Assembly (NCBI GenBank): GCA_042867185.1
Contig: JBHZQV010000022.1
Location: forward strand, 10,935-74,934
DNA length: 64,000 nucleotides
Reading direction: 5' to 3'
From: Xylophilus sp042867185
Lineage (GTDB): Bacteria; Pseudomonadota; Gammaproteobacteria; Burkholderiales; Burkholderiaceae_C
Both the position numbers and the translations under genes were made by a program. The notes below the pieces were generated by a model. That model made no database searches, was not told the DNA's origin, and worked only from the letters and a program-made list of their open reading frames with translations. Positions 41,823-50,435 of this stretch are shown here, in pieces (position 1 is the stretch's first letter; each line of letters starts with the position of its first letter).

Positions 41823-43292
41823 TCACCACTGGGGCGGCTCGCGGAATTCGACGTACGCCCGGCCGCGGGTCTCCTGCGCCCAGGTGACGAAGGCCTCGTC
41901 GAGCTTCTTCTCGCGGGCGGCGCTGCGGGCCAGGTCGCGCTGCTCGCGCTGGGTGAGCGTGTGCTGGCGGCGCTCGACCAGCTGGATCAGATGGACGCCG
42001 AAGCGCGACACCACCGGCTGGCTGATGTCGCCCGGGGCCATGCCGTCGAGCGCTTCTTCGAATTCGGGCACGAACTGGCCGGGGTTGGCCCAGCCCAGGT
42101 CGCCGCCGTCCTTGGCGCTGCCGTCGCTGGAGTATTCGCGCGCCAGCGACTGGAAATCGGCCTGGCCCGACTGGACGCGGCGCTTGTAGTCCTGCAGCCG
42201 CGCGATGGCGGCGGCCTCGGTCAGCTGCGGGCCGGCGCGCAGCAGGATGTGGCGGGCGTGCGTCTGGGTGACGACGCCGGTGCCGATGCCGCCCTGGTTG
42301 CGCTCGATCAGCTTCAGCACGTGGAAGCCGGCGGGCGACCGGATCGGGCCGACGATGCCGCCGACCGCCTCGTTCTTGACCGCGTCGACGAAAAGCTGCG
42401 GGTAGCGGTCGCTGCTGCGCAGGCCCAGCTGGCCGCCGCTGGTGCGCTCGGCCGCATCCGACATCTCGGCGGCCACCTTGCCGAAGTCCTCGCCGGCACG
42501 CACCCGGTCGGCGGCGCGCTGGGCCTTGGCCTGCAGCGTGGCGATCTCGGCGGGGGTGGCGTTCTCGGGCACGATGACCAGCACGTGGCCCAGGTTGATC
42601 TCGACGCTGGTGGGGTCGGCGGGCTTGCCGCGCTGGTCGCGGATGTACTGGTCGACTTCCAGGTCGCTGACCTTCACCCGGCCCTCGACCTCGCGGTCGC
42701 GCAGCCGCAGCAGGGTGAGCTGGCTGCGCAGGTCTTCGCGGAAGCGGGCCTGCGGAATGCCGTCGGCGGCGAGCCGGCGGCGCATCTCGGCCACCTCGAC
42801 GCCGTTCTGGCGGGCCACGCTCTGCTCGGCCTGGTCGACCGCCGCGTCGTCGACCTTGATGCCGGTGTCCTTGGCCTGCTGCAGCTGGGCCTTCTCGTTG
42901 ATGAGCCGCTCTACCACCTGGCGCACGAAGACGTTGCGCGGGGGCAGCGGATTGCCGGCCTGGGCCGCCTGCTGGGCGGCGCGCTCGGCGCGGATGCGCA
43001 CCTCGCTGTTGAGGATCGGCTCCGAATTGACGACCGCGACGATGTAGTCGGCCTGCTGCGGCGAGGCCGAAGACGACGACAGCGAAGAGCCGGCAGGGGA
43101 CGCGCCGGCCGACCCGCGCGGGCTGCCGGAGGAGGAGCCCGCCGGCGTGGCCGGCGCGATCGCGTCGGCACCGGCGCCGCGCGGCAGCCCCAGGCCGGGC
43201 GAGCCCGACGGTCGCAGCCCCTGCGCGAGCGCGCCGGAAGCCATCAGGGTCGCCAGGCAGGCCAGCGGCAGGACGTGAGCACGGATCTTCAT
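41823..43292 (-). CDS. surA: Periplasmic chaperone/peptidyl-prolyl isomerase
   Basis: 489 residues from ATG 43292. Signal peptide ending ASGALAQ, a long Ser/Gly/Ala-rich spacer (about residues 40-85) that is longer than in E. coli SurA, the N-terminal SurA helical domain (VAVVNSEPILNSEVRIRAER), then two parvulin domains (INLGHVLVIVPENAT and THARHILLRAGPQLT). It assists folding of outer-membrane proteins, including LptD encoded just upstream. About 100 bp separate it from lptD. Confidence 0.94.
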   Translation of the reverse strand: MKIRAHVLPLACLATLMASGALAQGLRPSGSPGLGLPRGAGADAIAPATPAGSSSGSPRGSAGASPAGSSLSSSSASPQQADYIVAVVNSEPILNSEVRIRAERAAQQAAQAGNPLPPRNVFVRQVVERLINEKAQLQQAKDTGIKVDDAAVDQAEQSVARQNGVEVAEMRRRLAADGIPQARFREDLRSQLTLLRLRDREVEGRVKVSDLEVDQYIRDQRGKPADPTSVEINLGHVLVIVPENATPAEIATLQAKAQRAADRVRAGEDFGKVAAEMSDAAERTSGGQLGLRSSDRYPQLFVDAVKNEAVGGIVGPIRSPAGFHVLKLIERNQGGIGTGVVTQTHARHILLRAGPQLTEAAAIARLQDYKRRVQSGQADFQSLAREYSSDGSAKDGGDLGWANPGQFVPEFEEALDGMAPGDISQPVVSRFGVHLIQLVERRQHTLTQREQRDLARSAAREKKLDEAFVTWAQETRGRAYVEFREPPQW

Positions 43293-43392
43293 GGCGGTAG
43301 GACTCGCAAGGCGGGGCAGGAGTTGCATTCGGGAGGGGCGATCTGTGGGGGTGTCGTCGATGGCCGCCGGCCGGGGGCTCCCGGCAGGGCGG

Positions 43393-45903
43393 TCAATCGT
43401 AGCGGCTGAAACGGCTCGGGGTGGCGATGTCCTCGCGCAGGTACTGGTAGCGCGGGACGTTGCGGCGCAGCACCTGCAGCGGGTTGGACCCGACGCTGGA
43501 GAAGCCGAAGAACTCGACCTGGAACAGGATCCGCTTGGTGGCGGTGGTGTTGCTGCTCTGCAGCCGCTCCAGCACCACCCGGCCGATCCAGCAGTCGCCC
43601 TCGTACTCGAGGCCGACCACCGAATCGACGATCTTGCTGTCGAGCATGCTGTAGTTCATGCGGCCGACGGCGTAGACGTTGCCCGGGCCCAGGCCGCGGC
43701 CGGCCATGCGGGTCATGTCGCGGCTGCCCCAGCTCCAGAGGTCGTTGATCGGCCACTGCCAGCCGACGTCGATCATCTCGCTGGTGCCGCGCTGCTGGCG
43801 GTAGGCCGCGCTGATGGTGCGGAAATCGCCGGGGTTGAAGCGCCCGCCGATCGAGGAACGCACCGAGCGGTCGGTCTTCGGGTTGTACTGGACGGTCGAG
43901 TCGAAGGCCCAGCGCGGCGTCCAGTTGATCGAGGCGCCCAGCATGACGTCGCTCAGCCGGTCGGTGACGGTGGATTCGCCCGGCATCACGATGCGCTGGT
44001 CGCGAAAGCGCAGCCGCTGCGCGATGCCGAAGCGCGCCGCCTCGGCGCCGGTGTCGGCGTCGATGAAGCGGGTGGTGGTGCCGACGGTCAGCAGGTTGTT
44101 GTCGGAGATCCGGTCCTGGCCGACGAAGGCGTTCTCGGTGTAGATCGAGGCGAAGTTGAAGTCGGCCCGGGTCGTGTCGTAGACCGGCAGGTAGTTCTGG
44201 TCGACGAAGGGCGTGTAGACGTAGAAGGCGCGCGGCTCCAGCGTCTGGATCAGGTTGCGGCCGAAGAGGCGGGTGTCGCGCTCGAAGACCAGGCCGCTGT
44301 CGAGGCTCACCGTCGGCACGGTGCGGCTGGCGGTCGTCTGGTTGTTCGAGGCCAGCGGGCTGTCGAACGTGTAGTTGGCGCTGTTGATCAGCGCCTTGGG
44401 CGTGATGAACCAGCCCGGCGCCACCCACGGATGGCTGACCTGGGCCATCGCGACGCTGCGGTTGGCGTTGGGCTGGTTGGTGAGCGCGGTGCGCGACTGG
44501 AACTGGGTGTAGTCGCCGTCCACCGAGAAATCGAAGCCGCCGTAATCCACCTTGGCGTATTTGGCGGTGACCTGCGGCAGCCGGTCGTAGGGCGGCGTGA
44601 TCGGCGAATTGACGTCCTGCAGCACCTGCCACTTGAGGGCGCGGGCCGTGGCCGAGAAGTCGCCCTTGCTCCAGAGAAAGGTCAGGTCGGTCGGCAGCAG
44701 GCGCTGGGTGAGCGAGCCCACGGTGCGGGTGAAGTCGCGCCAGTAATTGTCGTCGCTCACCTGGTTGAGGTTGAGGTTCATGCCGACGGTGCCGATCGCG
44801 GCGATGCCGGTGTCGAACGTGCCGACGTGCTGCGCCGCGATGCCCCAGCGCTCGCGTTCGCGCAGCTTGTCGGTGGGCATGTAGTTGCCGCGCATCTGGC
44901 CGCGGTAGTTGCCTTCCAGGTACCTGAACTCGCCGCCGAAATCGACGCCGCGCTTGCTCATGACCGTCGGGTAGAGCGTGGCGTCGCGGTTGGGCGCGAT
45001 GTTCCAGTAGTACGGCACCGTGGTCTCGGCGCCGCTGACGTTGTTGATGCCGAAGACCGGCGGCAACAGGCCCGACTGCCGGGTTTCCGACAGCGGAAAG
45101 GTCACGCTCGGCAGCTCCGGCGTGCGCAGGCCCTTGAACTGCACCACCGCGCCCTCGGCCGTGCCGGTCTCGGCGCGCTGGTCGATCGTGATCGTGCGGG
45201 CGGTCACCATCCACTCGGGCACCCAGCCGGCACCGGGGCGGCGCACGCAGGTGGTGTAGTTGCCGCTGTGGATCACCATCGTTTCTTCGTCGATGAAATC
45301 GACCCGCTCGGCCTCGCCGTGCGCGTCGTTCTTGATGAAAAGGTAGCGCGGGCGGACGAAGAAGCCCTCGAACGCGTCGACGTGCAGCTCGAGCTGCGGG
45401 CCCTGGAAGATGTCGCCGGCGCGGTTGATGTAGACGTCGCCCAGGGCCTTGGCCAGATCGTCGGGCTGGGTGTATTCGAGCTGGTTGGCGCGGATCACCA
45501 GCGGGCCGCGGCGCAACTCGGCGTTGCCCTTGACGACGGTGTTGAAGTCGGCGGTGCCGTCGATGTTGTCGCCGGTGACGAAGCTCGGGCGCTGCTTGCC
45601 TTCGTCGCGGTCGATCGTCTCGCGCAGCAGCGGCGTGCGGCGCAGCACCAGGGGCGCATCGGCCACCGCGTTGCCGGTGGGGGCCGCCGGGGCTTCGGCC
45701 GCAGGGCCGACCGGGGTAGCGGCACCGGCCGGCGTGTCGGCCACCGGCGCCTCGCCGATGTTCTGGGCCCGCAGCGGGGCGCCCTGCAGCAATGCGGCGG
45801 CCACCAGGGCCAGGGGCGTCAGGCGGGTCGAAAGGCGCGCAGGGCCGGCGCGGCGACCGCGGCGTGGGCGCGGGGCCGGTGGTGTCGTCGTCAGGTCATG
45901 CAT
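43393..45903 (-). CDS. lptD: LPS-assembly outer-membrane protein LptD
   Basis: 836 residues from ATG 45903 (ATG 45915 adds four). Basic leader and signal peptide ending LQGAPLRAQ, an N-terminal OstA/jellyroll domain (ADFNTVVKGNAELRRGPLVI region, about 110-240), then the 26-stranded barrel domain. With LptE it inserts lipopolysaccharide into the outer leaflet. It heads the lptD-surA-rsmA operon, divergent from amgK with about 106 bp between starts. Confidence 0.94.
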   Translation of the reverse strand: MHDLTTTPPAPRPRRGRRAGPARLSTRLTPLALVAAALLQGAPLRAQNIGEAPVADTPAGAATPVGPAAEAPAAPTGNAVADAPLVLRRTPLLRETIDRDEGKQRPSFVTGDNIDGTADFNTVVKGNAELRRGPLVIRANQLEYTQPDDLAKALGDVYINRAGDIFQGPQLELHVDAFEGFFVRPRYLFIKNDAHGEAERVDFIDEETMVIHSGNYTTCVRRPGAGWVPEWMVTARTITIDQRAETGTAEGAVVQFKGLRTPELPSVTFPLSETRQSGLLPPVFGINNVSGAETTVPYYWNIAPNRDATLYPTVMSKRGVDFGGEFRYLEGNYRGQMRGNYMPTDKLRERERWGIAAQHVGTFDTGIAAIGTVGMNLNLNQVSDDNYWRDFTRTVGSLTQRLLPTDLTFLWSKGDFSATARALKWQVLQDVNSPITPPYDRLPQVTAKYAKVDYGGFDFSVDGDYTQFQSRTALTNQPNANRSVAMAQVSHPWVAPGWFITPKALINSANYTFDSPLASNNQTTASRTVPTVSLDSGLVFERDTRLFGRNLIQTLEPRAFYVYTPFVDQNYLPVYDTTRADFNFASIYTENAFVGQDRISDNNLLTVGTTTRFIDADTGAEAARFGIAQRLRFRDQRIVMPGESTVTDRLSDVMLGASINWTPRWAFDSTVQYNPKTDRSVRSSIGGRFNPGDFRTISAAYRQQRGTSEMIDVGWQWPINDLWSWGSRDMTRMAGRGLGPGNVYAVGRMNYSMLDSKIVDSVVGLEYEGDCWIGRVVLERLQSSNTTATKRILFQVEFFGFSSVGSNPLQVLRRNVPRYQYLREDIATPSRFSRYD

Positions 45904-46009
45904 CGGTCGGGACATCCATCGGCGGTGCGCTGCGTGCAGGGAGGGGGAGATTCGGCAAGGATTCGCAGGCCGGCGCCCGGAGGTCGGCTTTGTAGAATGC
46001 GGATTATCC

Positions 46010-47158
46010 ATGACCCCATCCGCCTCCCCCGCCGCCGGCCTGCCCACACCCGGCGTCGATACCGGCCCCGCCACCTCGTCTTCTCCTGCAGACACCGCGC
46101 CCATCGCCTGGGCTGATCCGGCACGCGGCGCCGCGTTCGCGCAGTGGCTCGCGGCGCAGTCGCAGTCGCACGGCGTGCGGCCCGAAACGCTGCGGGCGGC
46201 CTCGGCCGATGCGAGCTTCCGCCGCTATTTCCGGATCGACGCACCGGGCCTGCGCGGCGGCACCGCGATCGTGATGGACGCCCCGCCCGCCCTGGAAGAC
46301 AGCCGGCCTTTCGTGCACGTGGCCGGCCTGCTGGACGCCGCCGGCGTGCGGGTGCCCCGCATCCTCGACTGGGACGCCGCGCAGGGCTTCATGCTGCTGG
46401 AGGACCTGGGCCGGCGCACCGTGCTGGAGACGATAGCCCCGGACGATGCCGCCGGCGCCCTGCCCTACTACCTGCGGGCCATCGAATCGCTGGTCGCCTG
46501 GCAACGCGCCTCGCGCCCCGGCGAACTGCCGGCCTACGACGCACCGCTGCTGCACCGCGAGTTGCAACTGTTTCCCGACTGGTACCTGTCACGCCACCGC
46601 GGGGTCGCCGTCGAGGGCGAGGTGGCTGCCACGCTGGCCGGCACCTTCGACACCCTGGTCGCCCACAACCTCACGGCCGCGCCGGTCTACGTGCACCGCG
46701 ACTTCATGCCCCGCAACCTGATGGTGGACGATGCCGATCCCGCCGGCCCGCTGGGCGTGCTCGATTTCCAGGACGCGGTCTACGGCCCGATCACCTACGA
46801 CATCGCCAGCCTGACCCGCGACGCTTTCCTCAGCTGGGAAGAGGACATGGTGCTGGAGGTGACGGTGCGCTACTGGGAGCGGGCCCGCAAGGCCGGCCTG
46901 CCGGTCGATCCGGACTTCGGCGCGTTCTACCGCGCGGTGGAATGGATGGGCCTGCAGCGCCACCTGAAGGTGGCCGGCATCTTCGCCCGCATCACCCTGC
47001 GCGACGGCAAGCCGAAATACCTGGCCGACACGCCGCGCTTCATCGCCTACATCCGCGCAACCGCCGGCCGCTACCGCGAGCTGCTGCCGCTGCTGCGGCT
47101 GGTGGACAAGGTCGAGAACATCGAGACCTCGACCGGCTTCGCCTTCGGCCGCGTGTGA
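46010..47158 (+). CDS. amgK: Sugar kinase of the AmgK/aminoglycoside phosphotransferase family
   Basis: 382 residues. APH-type kinase fold: SADASFRRYFRI near the N-terminus, Brenner motif VHRDFMPRNLMV (HxDxxxxN) and metal-binding LGVLDFQDAVYGP. Its position divergent from lptD is that of amgK, the N-acetylmuramate/N-acetylglucosamine anomeric kinase of the peptidoglycan recycling bypass. The usual partner murU (nucleotidyltransferase) is not next to it; rsmE begins 2 nt after the stop. The first ~35 residues are a low-complexity Ala/Pro/Thr leader. Confidence 0.82.
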   Translation: MTPSASPAAGLPTPGVDTGPATSSSPADTAPIAWADPARGAAFAQWLAAQSQSHGVRPETLRAASADASFRRYFRIDAPGLRGGTAIVMDAPPALEDSRPFVHVAGLLDAAGVRVPRILDWDAAQGFMLLEDLGRRTVLETIAPDDAAGALPYYLRAIESLVAWQRASRPGELPAYDAPLLHRELQLFPDWYLSRHRGVAVEGEVAATLAGTFDTLVAHNLTAAPVYVHRDFMPRNLMVDDADPAGPLGVLDFQDAVYGPITYDIASLTRDAFLSWEEDMVLEVTVRYWERARKAGLPVDPDFGAFYRAVEWMGLQRHLKVAGIFARITLRDGKPKYLADTPRFIAYIRATAGRYRELLPLLRLVDKVENIETSTGFAFGRV

Positions 47159-47160
47159 CC

Positions 47161-47889
47161 ATGCCCCGCTTCCATTGCCCCGAGCCGCTCGCCACCGGCA
47201 CCACCCTGTCGCTGCCGCCGGGCACCGCGCGCCATGTGCAGGTGCTGCGCTACCAGCCGGGCGATGCGCTGACGCTGTTCGACGGGCGGGGCGGCGAATA
47301 CGACTGCATCGTGCTGCGCATGGGCCGCAGCGATGTCGAGGTGCAGGTGGGCGCGCACACCGCCGTCGAACGCGAGGCGCCGCAGCGGGTGGTGCTGGCG
47401 GTGGGCATGCCGGCCAACGAGCGGATGGACTGGCTGGTGGAAAAGGCGACCGAGCTGGGTGCCGCCGGCTTCCAGCCGCTGGCCACCGCCCGCACCGTGC
47501 TGCGGTTGAAGGGCGAGCGGGCCGACAAGAAGATCGCCCACTGGCAGGCGGTGGCCGTGGCCGCCTGCGAGCAGTGCGGCCGCAACCGGGTACCGGCGGT
47601 GGCGCCGGTGGCCGATCTGGCCGCATGGCTGGCCGCCCTGCCGACGATGGCCGACGGCCCGCGCCTGCTGCTGTCGCTGCATGCCCAGGCGGTGCCGCTG
47701 GCGCAGGCGCTGGGGGATGCCGCGAAGCGCCCTGCAACGGTCACCGTGCTCTCGGGTCCCGAAGGCGGATTGGCACCCGAGGAAGAGACCGCCGCGCTGG
47801 CGGCCGGTTTCCAGGCCGTGCGCCTGGGCGCGCCGGTACTGCGCGCCGAAACCGCCCCCCTGGCAGTGCTGGCGCGACTGGCGCTCTAG
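47161..47889 (+). CDS. rsmE: 16S rRNA (U1498-N3) methyltransferase
   Basis: 242 residues. N-terminal PUA-like domain (RHVQVLRYQPGDALTLFDGRG) and SPOUT knot with KATELGAAGFQPLATART, EQCGRN, LSGPEGGLAPEE and VRLGAPVLRAETAPL, all RsmE hallmarks. It methylates U1498 of 16S rRNA. It follows amgK by 2 nt, so it is probably co-transcribed, and converges with the effector gene. Confidence 0.94.
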   Translation: MPRFHCPEPLATGTTLSLPPGTARHVQVLRYQPGDALTLFDGRGGEYDCIVLRMGRSDVEVQVGAHTAVEREAPQRVVLAVGMPANERMDWLVEKATELGAAGFQPLATARTVLRLKGERADKKIAHWQAVAVAACEQCGRNRVPAVAPVADLAAWLAALPTMADGPRLLLSLHAQAVPLAQALGDAAKRPATVTVLSGPEGGLAPEEETAALAAGFQAVRLGAPVLRAETAPLAVLARLAL

Positions 47890-47961
47890 AGCGCCTCGTC
47901 TCACGGCGAGGCAGCCGCGGGGACCCGTCCTGCGGGAAAGCCGCCCCGGCACACGCAGACC

Positions 47962-50148
47962 TCAGGCCGGTGGGGGGTGGTTCCCCGGCAGTTGCGGCGC
48001 CAGCGCATCGATATCCACCTTCTCGGCCAGATCCTGCGAGGGCGATCCTCGGAGGGCGCCCCAGGTGCGTGCCAGCATGTCGACCATGCCGTTCATGGCG
48101 CCCACGATCGCGCGGCCGGCCGGAAAGGTCAGTGCCAGCGACGGATGCTCGATCGCACGCAATTCTTCTTCCGTGATGTCGATGCTCCCCTCCTCTCCGG
48201 ACTGCGCCTTCGACAAGCGCTCCACCGCCTTCCTGGCGATGAGTTCGACGACCAGGCGGTTCTTCTCCTCGTCGGTGGTGAGCTTGCCGCCGAGGCCGCC
48301 GAGATAATTGCCGGTCAGGATGCCGGTACCGAGGCTGAGCACTTCGGTCGGTGTGTTCATCATGATGGTGACGATCTTTTGGACCACCTGCGGCAACAGC
48401 CTGGCGCGCGACATGATGTCGACCGGCACGAAGGCGGCCAGGCTGATGACCGAGCCGATCCCCATCGAGTTGATCGCCAATCCATGGCTGGGGGCCACCT
48501 CCAGGGCCCCACGCGTGTCCTCCTTGACATGTTCGGACAGCGCGCGATGCAGCTGCGCATCGCTCGCTCCCGGCGCCAGCGTCATCCGAGGGGCGGGAAA
48601 GAAGCCTTCGTTCATGCGTTCGAGCGCACCGGCCGCCATCTCCTCGTGCCCGGCAGCCACCTCGAACGGCACCATGGCACCCGAGGTCGACAACCCGAAC
48701 TGGTTGGTGATGGCGTTCACCGGCATCATCGACCAGCGTTGCGACAGGGCGGCCACATTGTTCGGGATCGCGCCCACAGCCGCGATGCTGCCGGCGATGG
48801 CCGAATCCTTGAGGTCTTTCAGGACTTCCGCGACCGACTGGGGCAGCAGGGGTTCCCCGCGGAAGGTGCCCAGCAGGCGCTTGATCACGCAGGAGTCGGC
48901 GGTTTCCGCCACGGCGGCGGTGAGCGAGGTCAGGAGGACTTCCGTCATATTCGTGATCGGATGGTGCTCGCCGTACTTCTCCGCCACCGCGGCACGGACG
49001 GCCGCCCAGGCGAGTACGTCCAGTGCGAAGGCTATCCCGCCGCTGCCGATCAGGCTGGCTGCCACTGCCCAGCCCAGTTCCGGGGTGAAGTGCTTCTGCG
49101 TCAGCACCGCATTGACCGCCTGTGCGCCCATGCGGCCACGGAGTTCCAGGGTGGCCGGATCGTGGTCGCTGAGTGCCTTGCTGACCAGCGCCTTCAGGTT
49201 GTCGTCGTTGGAGTCCGCCCGGTAGCGCACGCCCTGCAGGAAGGAGAACGGCGCGCTGCACGGAGGGGAGCCCAGGCCCTCGACGAGCGCGCGTGTCGCA
49301 GGATCGACGTCGGACGCGTCCCCGTTCGCCACGTCCTCGACCGTGATCGGCCGGAAGCTGGCATCCGCGCCGAAGGCCCTGGCACCCTTCTTGATCGCTT
49401 CGCGCGCGGCATAGGTGGAAAGATCGATATCGGCCTCTTCCGGCCCGGACCCGTCGCCGCCCAGATGCAGCGCGCGCACCTTGCAGCCGGCGGCGAACTC
49501 CCATGCATTCAGCAGGATGTCGGCCTCGAGGGGCAGTCGCAATTCCGCGTCGGGCGACAGGGCCAGCCGTGCGGCCGCCTCCTGGTACGCAGGCTTGGCC
49601 TGCACGAACTGAAGCACCGCGTCGATGGCCCTGTCCGGGGAGTGCAGCCGGCCATCGTCCCCGCGTGCGACGGCGCCCTTCAGCGCCTCCGGCTGCCTGA
49701 ACCTGTCGGTATCGACGATCTGGCGCAGCTGCGCGCGATATTCGTCGGTCTTGATCTTGCGGAGCTGCACCTCCAGCATGCCCAGTCGCACCATTCCCGT
49801 CAGATGGGCGTCGGTCCGCGCCTGGCGGCGCAGTTCCGGGGTAGGCAGCCCGTCGGCCTCGGCGAGCCGTTGGTTCAGCCGGTCGTTTTCGGCCTTCTTC
49901 AGACCCGTCAGGAACAGCTGGCGCAGGCTCCCGGTGCGCGGACGCTGGATGGCGTCCGACGCGGCGCTGCTGGACGATGCATCCTGGGAGGGCTGCCGCT
50001 GCAAGGCCTCGGTCCTCTCGCCTGTCCCGTTCCGGCCGGGCAGGGTCGACGATGGGGCCGGGCCATCGGTCTCCATAGACGGTGCCGCGGGTGCTGTTTC
50101 CTCGGGTGAAAAGCCGACGTGGGAAGGACCTAGGGTGGTAAGTGGCAT
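47962..50148 (-). CDS. Type III secretion effector, XopB/HopD1 (AvrPphD) family
   Basis: 728 residues from ATG 50148, the first start after the predicted promoter. Residues 1-80 are disordered, Ser/Pro/Thr/Gly-rich with no Sec signal, as in type III secreted proteins. The body, as I remember HopD1/XopB, matches several landmarks in order: KKGARAFGADASF, GRMGAQAVNAVLTQK, AIPNNVAALSQRW, ALEVAPSHGLAINSMGIGS, ITEEELRAIEHPS and AIVGAMNGMVDMLARTW. Four long hydrophobic stretches lie in 380-650. Family members are injected into plant cells and dampen immunity. A perfect PIP box and -10 lie upstream. No chaperone or hrp gene is nearby. G+C is a little below its neighbours. Confidence 0.78.
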   Translation of the reverse strand: MPLTTLGPSHVGFSPEETAPAAPSMETDGPAPSSTLPGRNGTGERTEALQRQPSQDASSSSAASDAIQRPRTGSLRQLFLTGLKKAENDRLNQRLAEADGLPTPELRRQARTDAHLTGMVRLGMLEVQLRKIKTDEYRAQLRQIVDTDRFRQPEALKGAVARGDDGRLHSPDRAIDAVLQFVQAKPAYQEAAARLALSPDAELRLPLEADILLNAWEFAAGCKVRALHLGGDGSGPEEADIDLSTYAAREAIKKGARAFGADASFRPITVEDVANGDASDVDPATRALVEGLGSPPCSAPFSFLQGVRYRADSNDDNLKALVSKALSDHDPATLELRGRMGAQAVNAVLTQKHFTPELGWAVAASLIGSGGIAFALDVLAWAAVRAAVAEKYGEHHPITNMTEVLLTSLTAAVAETADSCVIKRLLGTFRGEPLLPQSVAEVLKDLKDSAIAGSIAAVGAIPNNVAALSQRWSMMPVNAITNQFGLSTSGAMVPFEVAAGHEEMAAGALERMNEGFFPAPRMTLAPGASDAQLHRALSEHVKEDTRGALEVAPSHGLAINSMGIGSVISLAAFVPVDIMSRARLLPQVVQKIVTIMMNTPTEVLSLGTGILTGNYLGGLGGKLTTDEEKNRLVVELIARKAVERLSKAQSGEEGSIDITEEELRAIEHPSLALTFPAGRAIVGAMNGMVDMLARTWGALRGSPSQDLAEKVDIDALAPQLPGNHPPPA

Positions 50149-50246
50149 GCGATATCCGCCTGCGAAAAGGCCGCCGGCTGCCCTGCGGGCAGCTTCGGAG
50201 CCGGTGGACGTGGAAGCCTGCCGGGGCGGACAGGCCGGGGACCGCC

Positions 50247-50308
50247 AATGTAGGAGGCCCGTTCGGCGCCGCGCAGCCGGATTGCGAAGTCGGGCATCGA
50301 ATATCGAA
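50247..50308 (-). promoter_or_regulatory. hrp_II/PIP box promoter of the effector gene
   Basis: On the minus strand, TTCG (50308-50305), 16 nt, TTCG (50288-50285), then 32 nt and TACATT (50252-50247). This fits the hrp_II/PIP rule (TTCG-N16-TTCG; -10 of type YANNNT 30-32 nt downstream) used by HrpB/HrpX activators. The effector ATG is 98 nt beyond the -10. Confidence 0.8.
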
Positions 50309-50340
50309 CCTGTATGCCCTGCTGAACGTTTGTGTGCATA

Positions 50341-50371
50341 CAAATGCGACTGGTTATTGTTAAGATGCGCA
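50341..50371 (+). promoter_or_regulatory. Fur-like box and promoter of the second iron locus
   Basis: CAAATGCGACTGGTTATTG agrees at about 15 of 19 bases with a CAAATGAGAATCATTATTG-type Fur site. TTAAGATGCGCA follows directly, identical to 4270-4281; TAAGAT may serve as -10. The receptor gene begins 65 bp downstream. Confidence 0.55.
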
Positions 50372-50435
50372 ACCGGCGTTACAGCCGGTCAAAAACCGCC
50401 TGCGCTTTCCGAACAACTTCCAAAAGAGATTTGCC

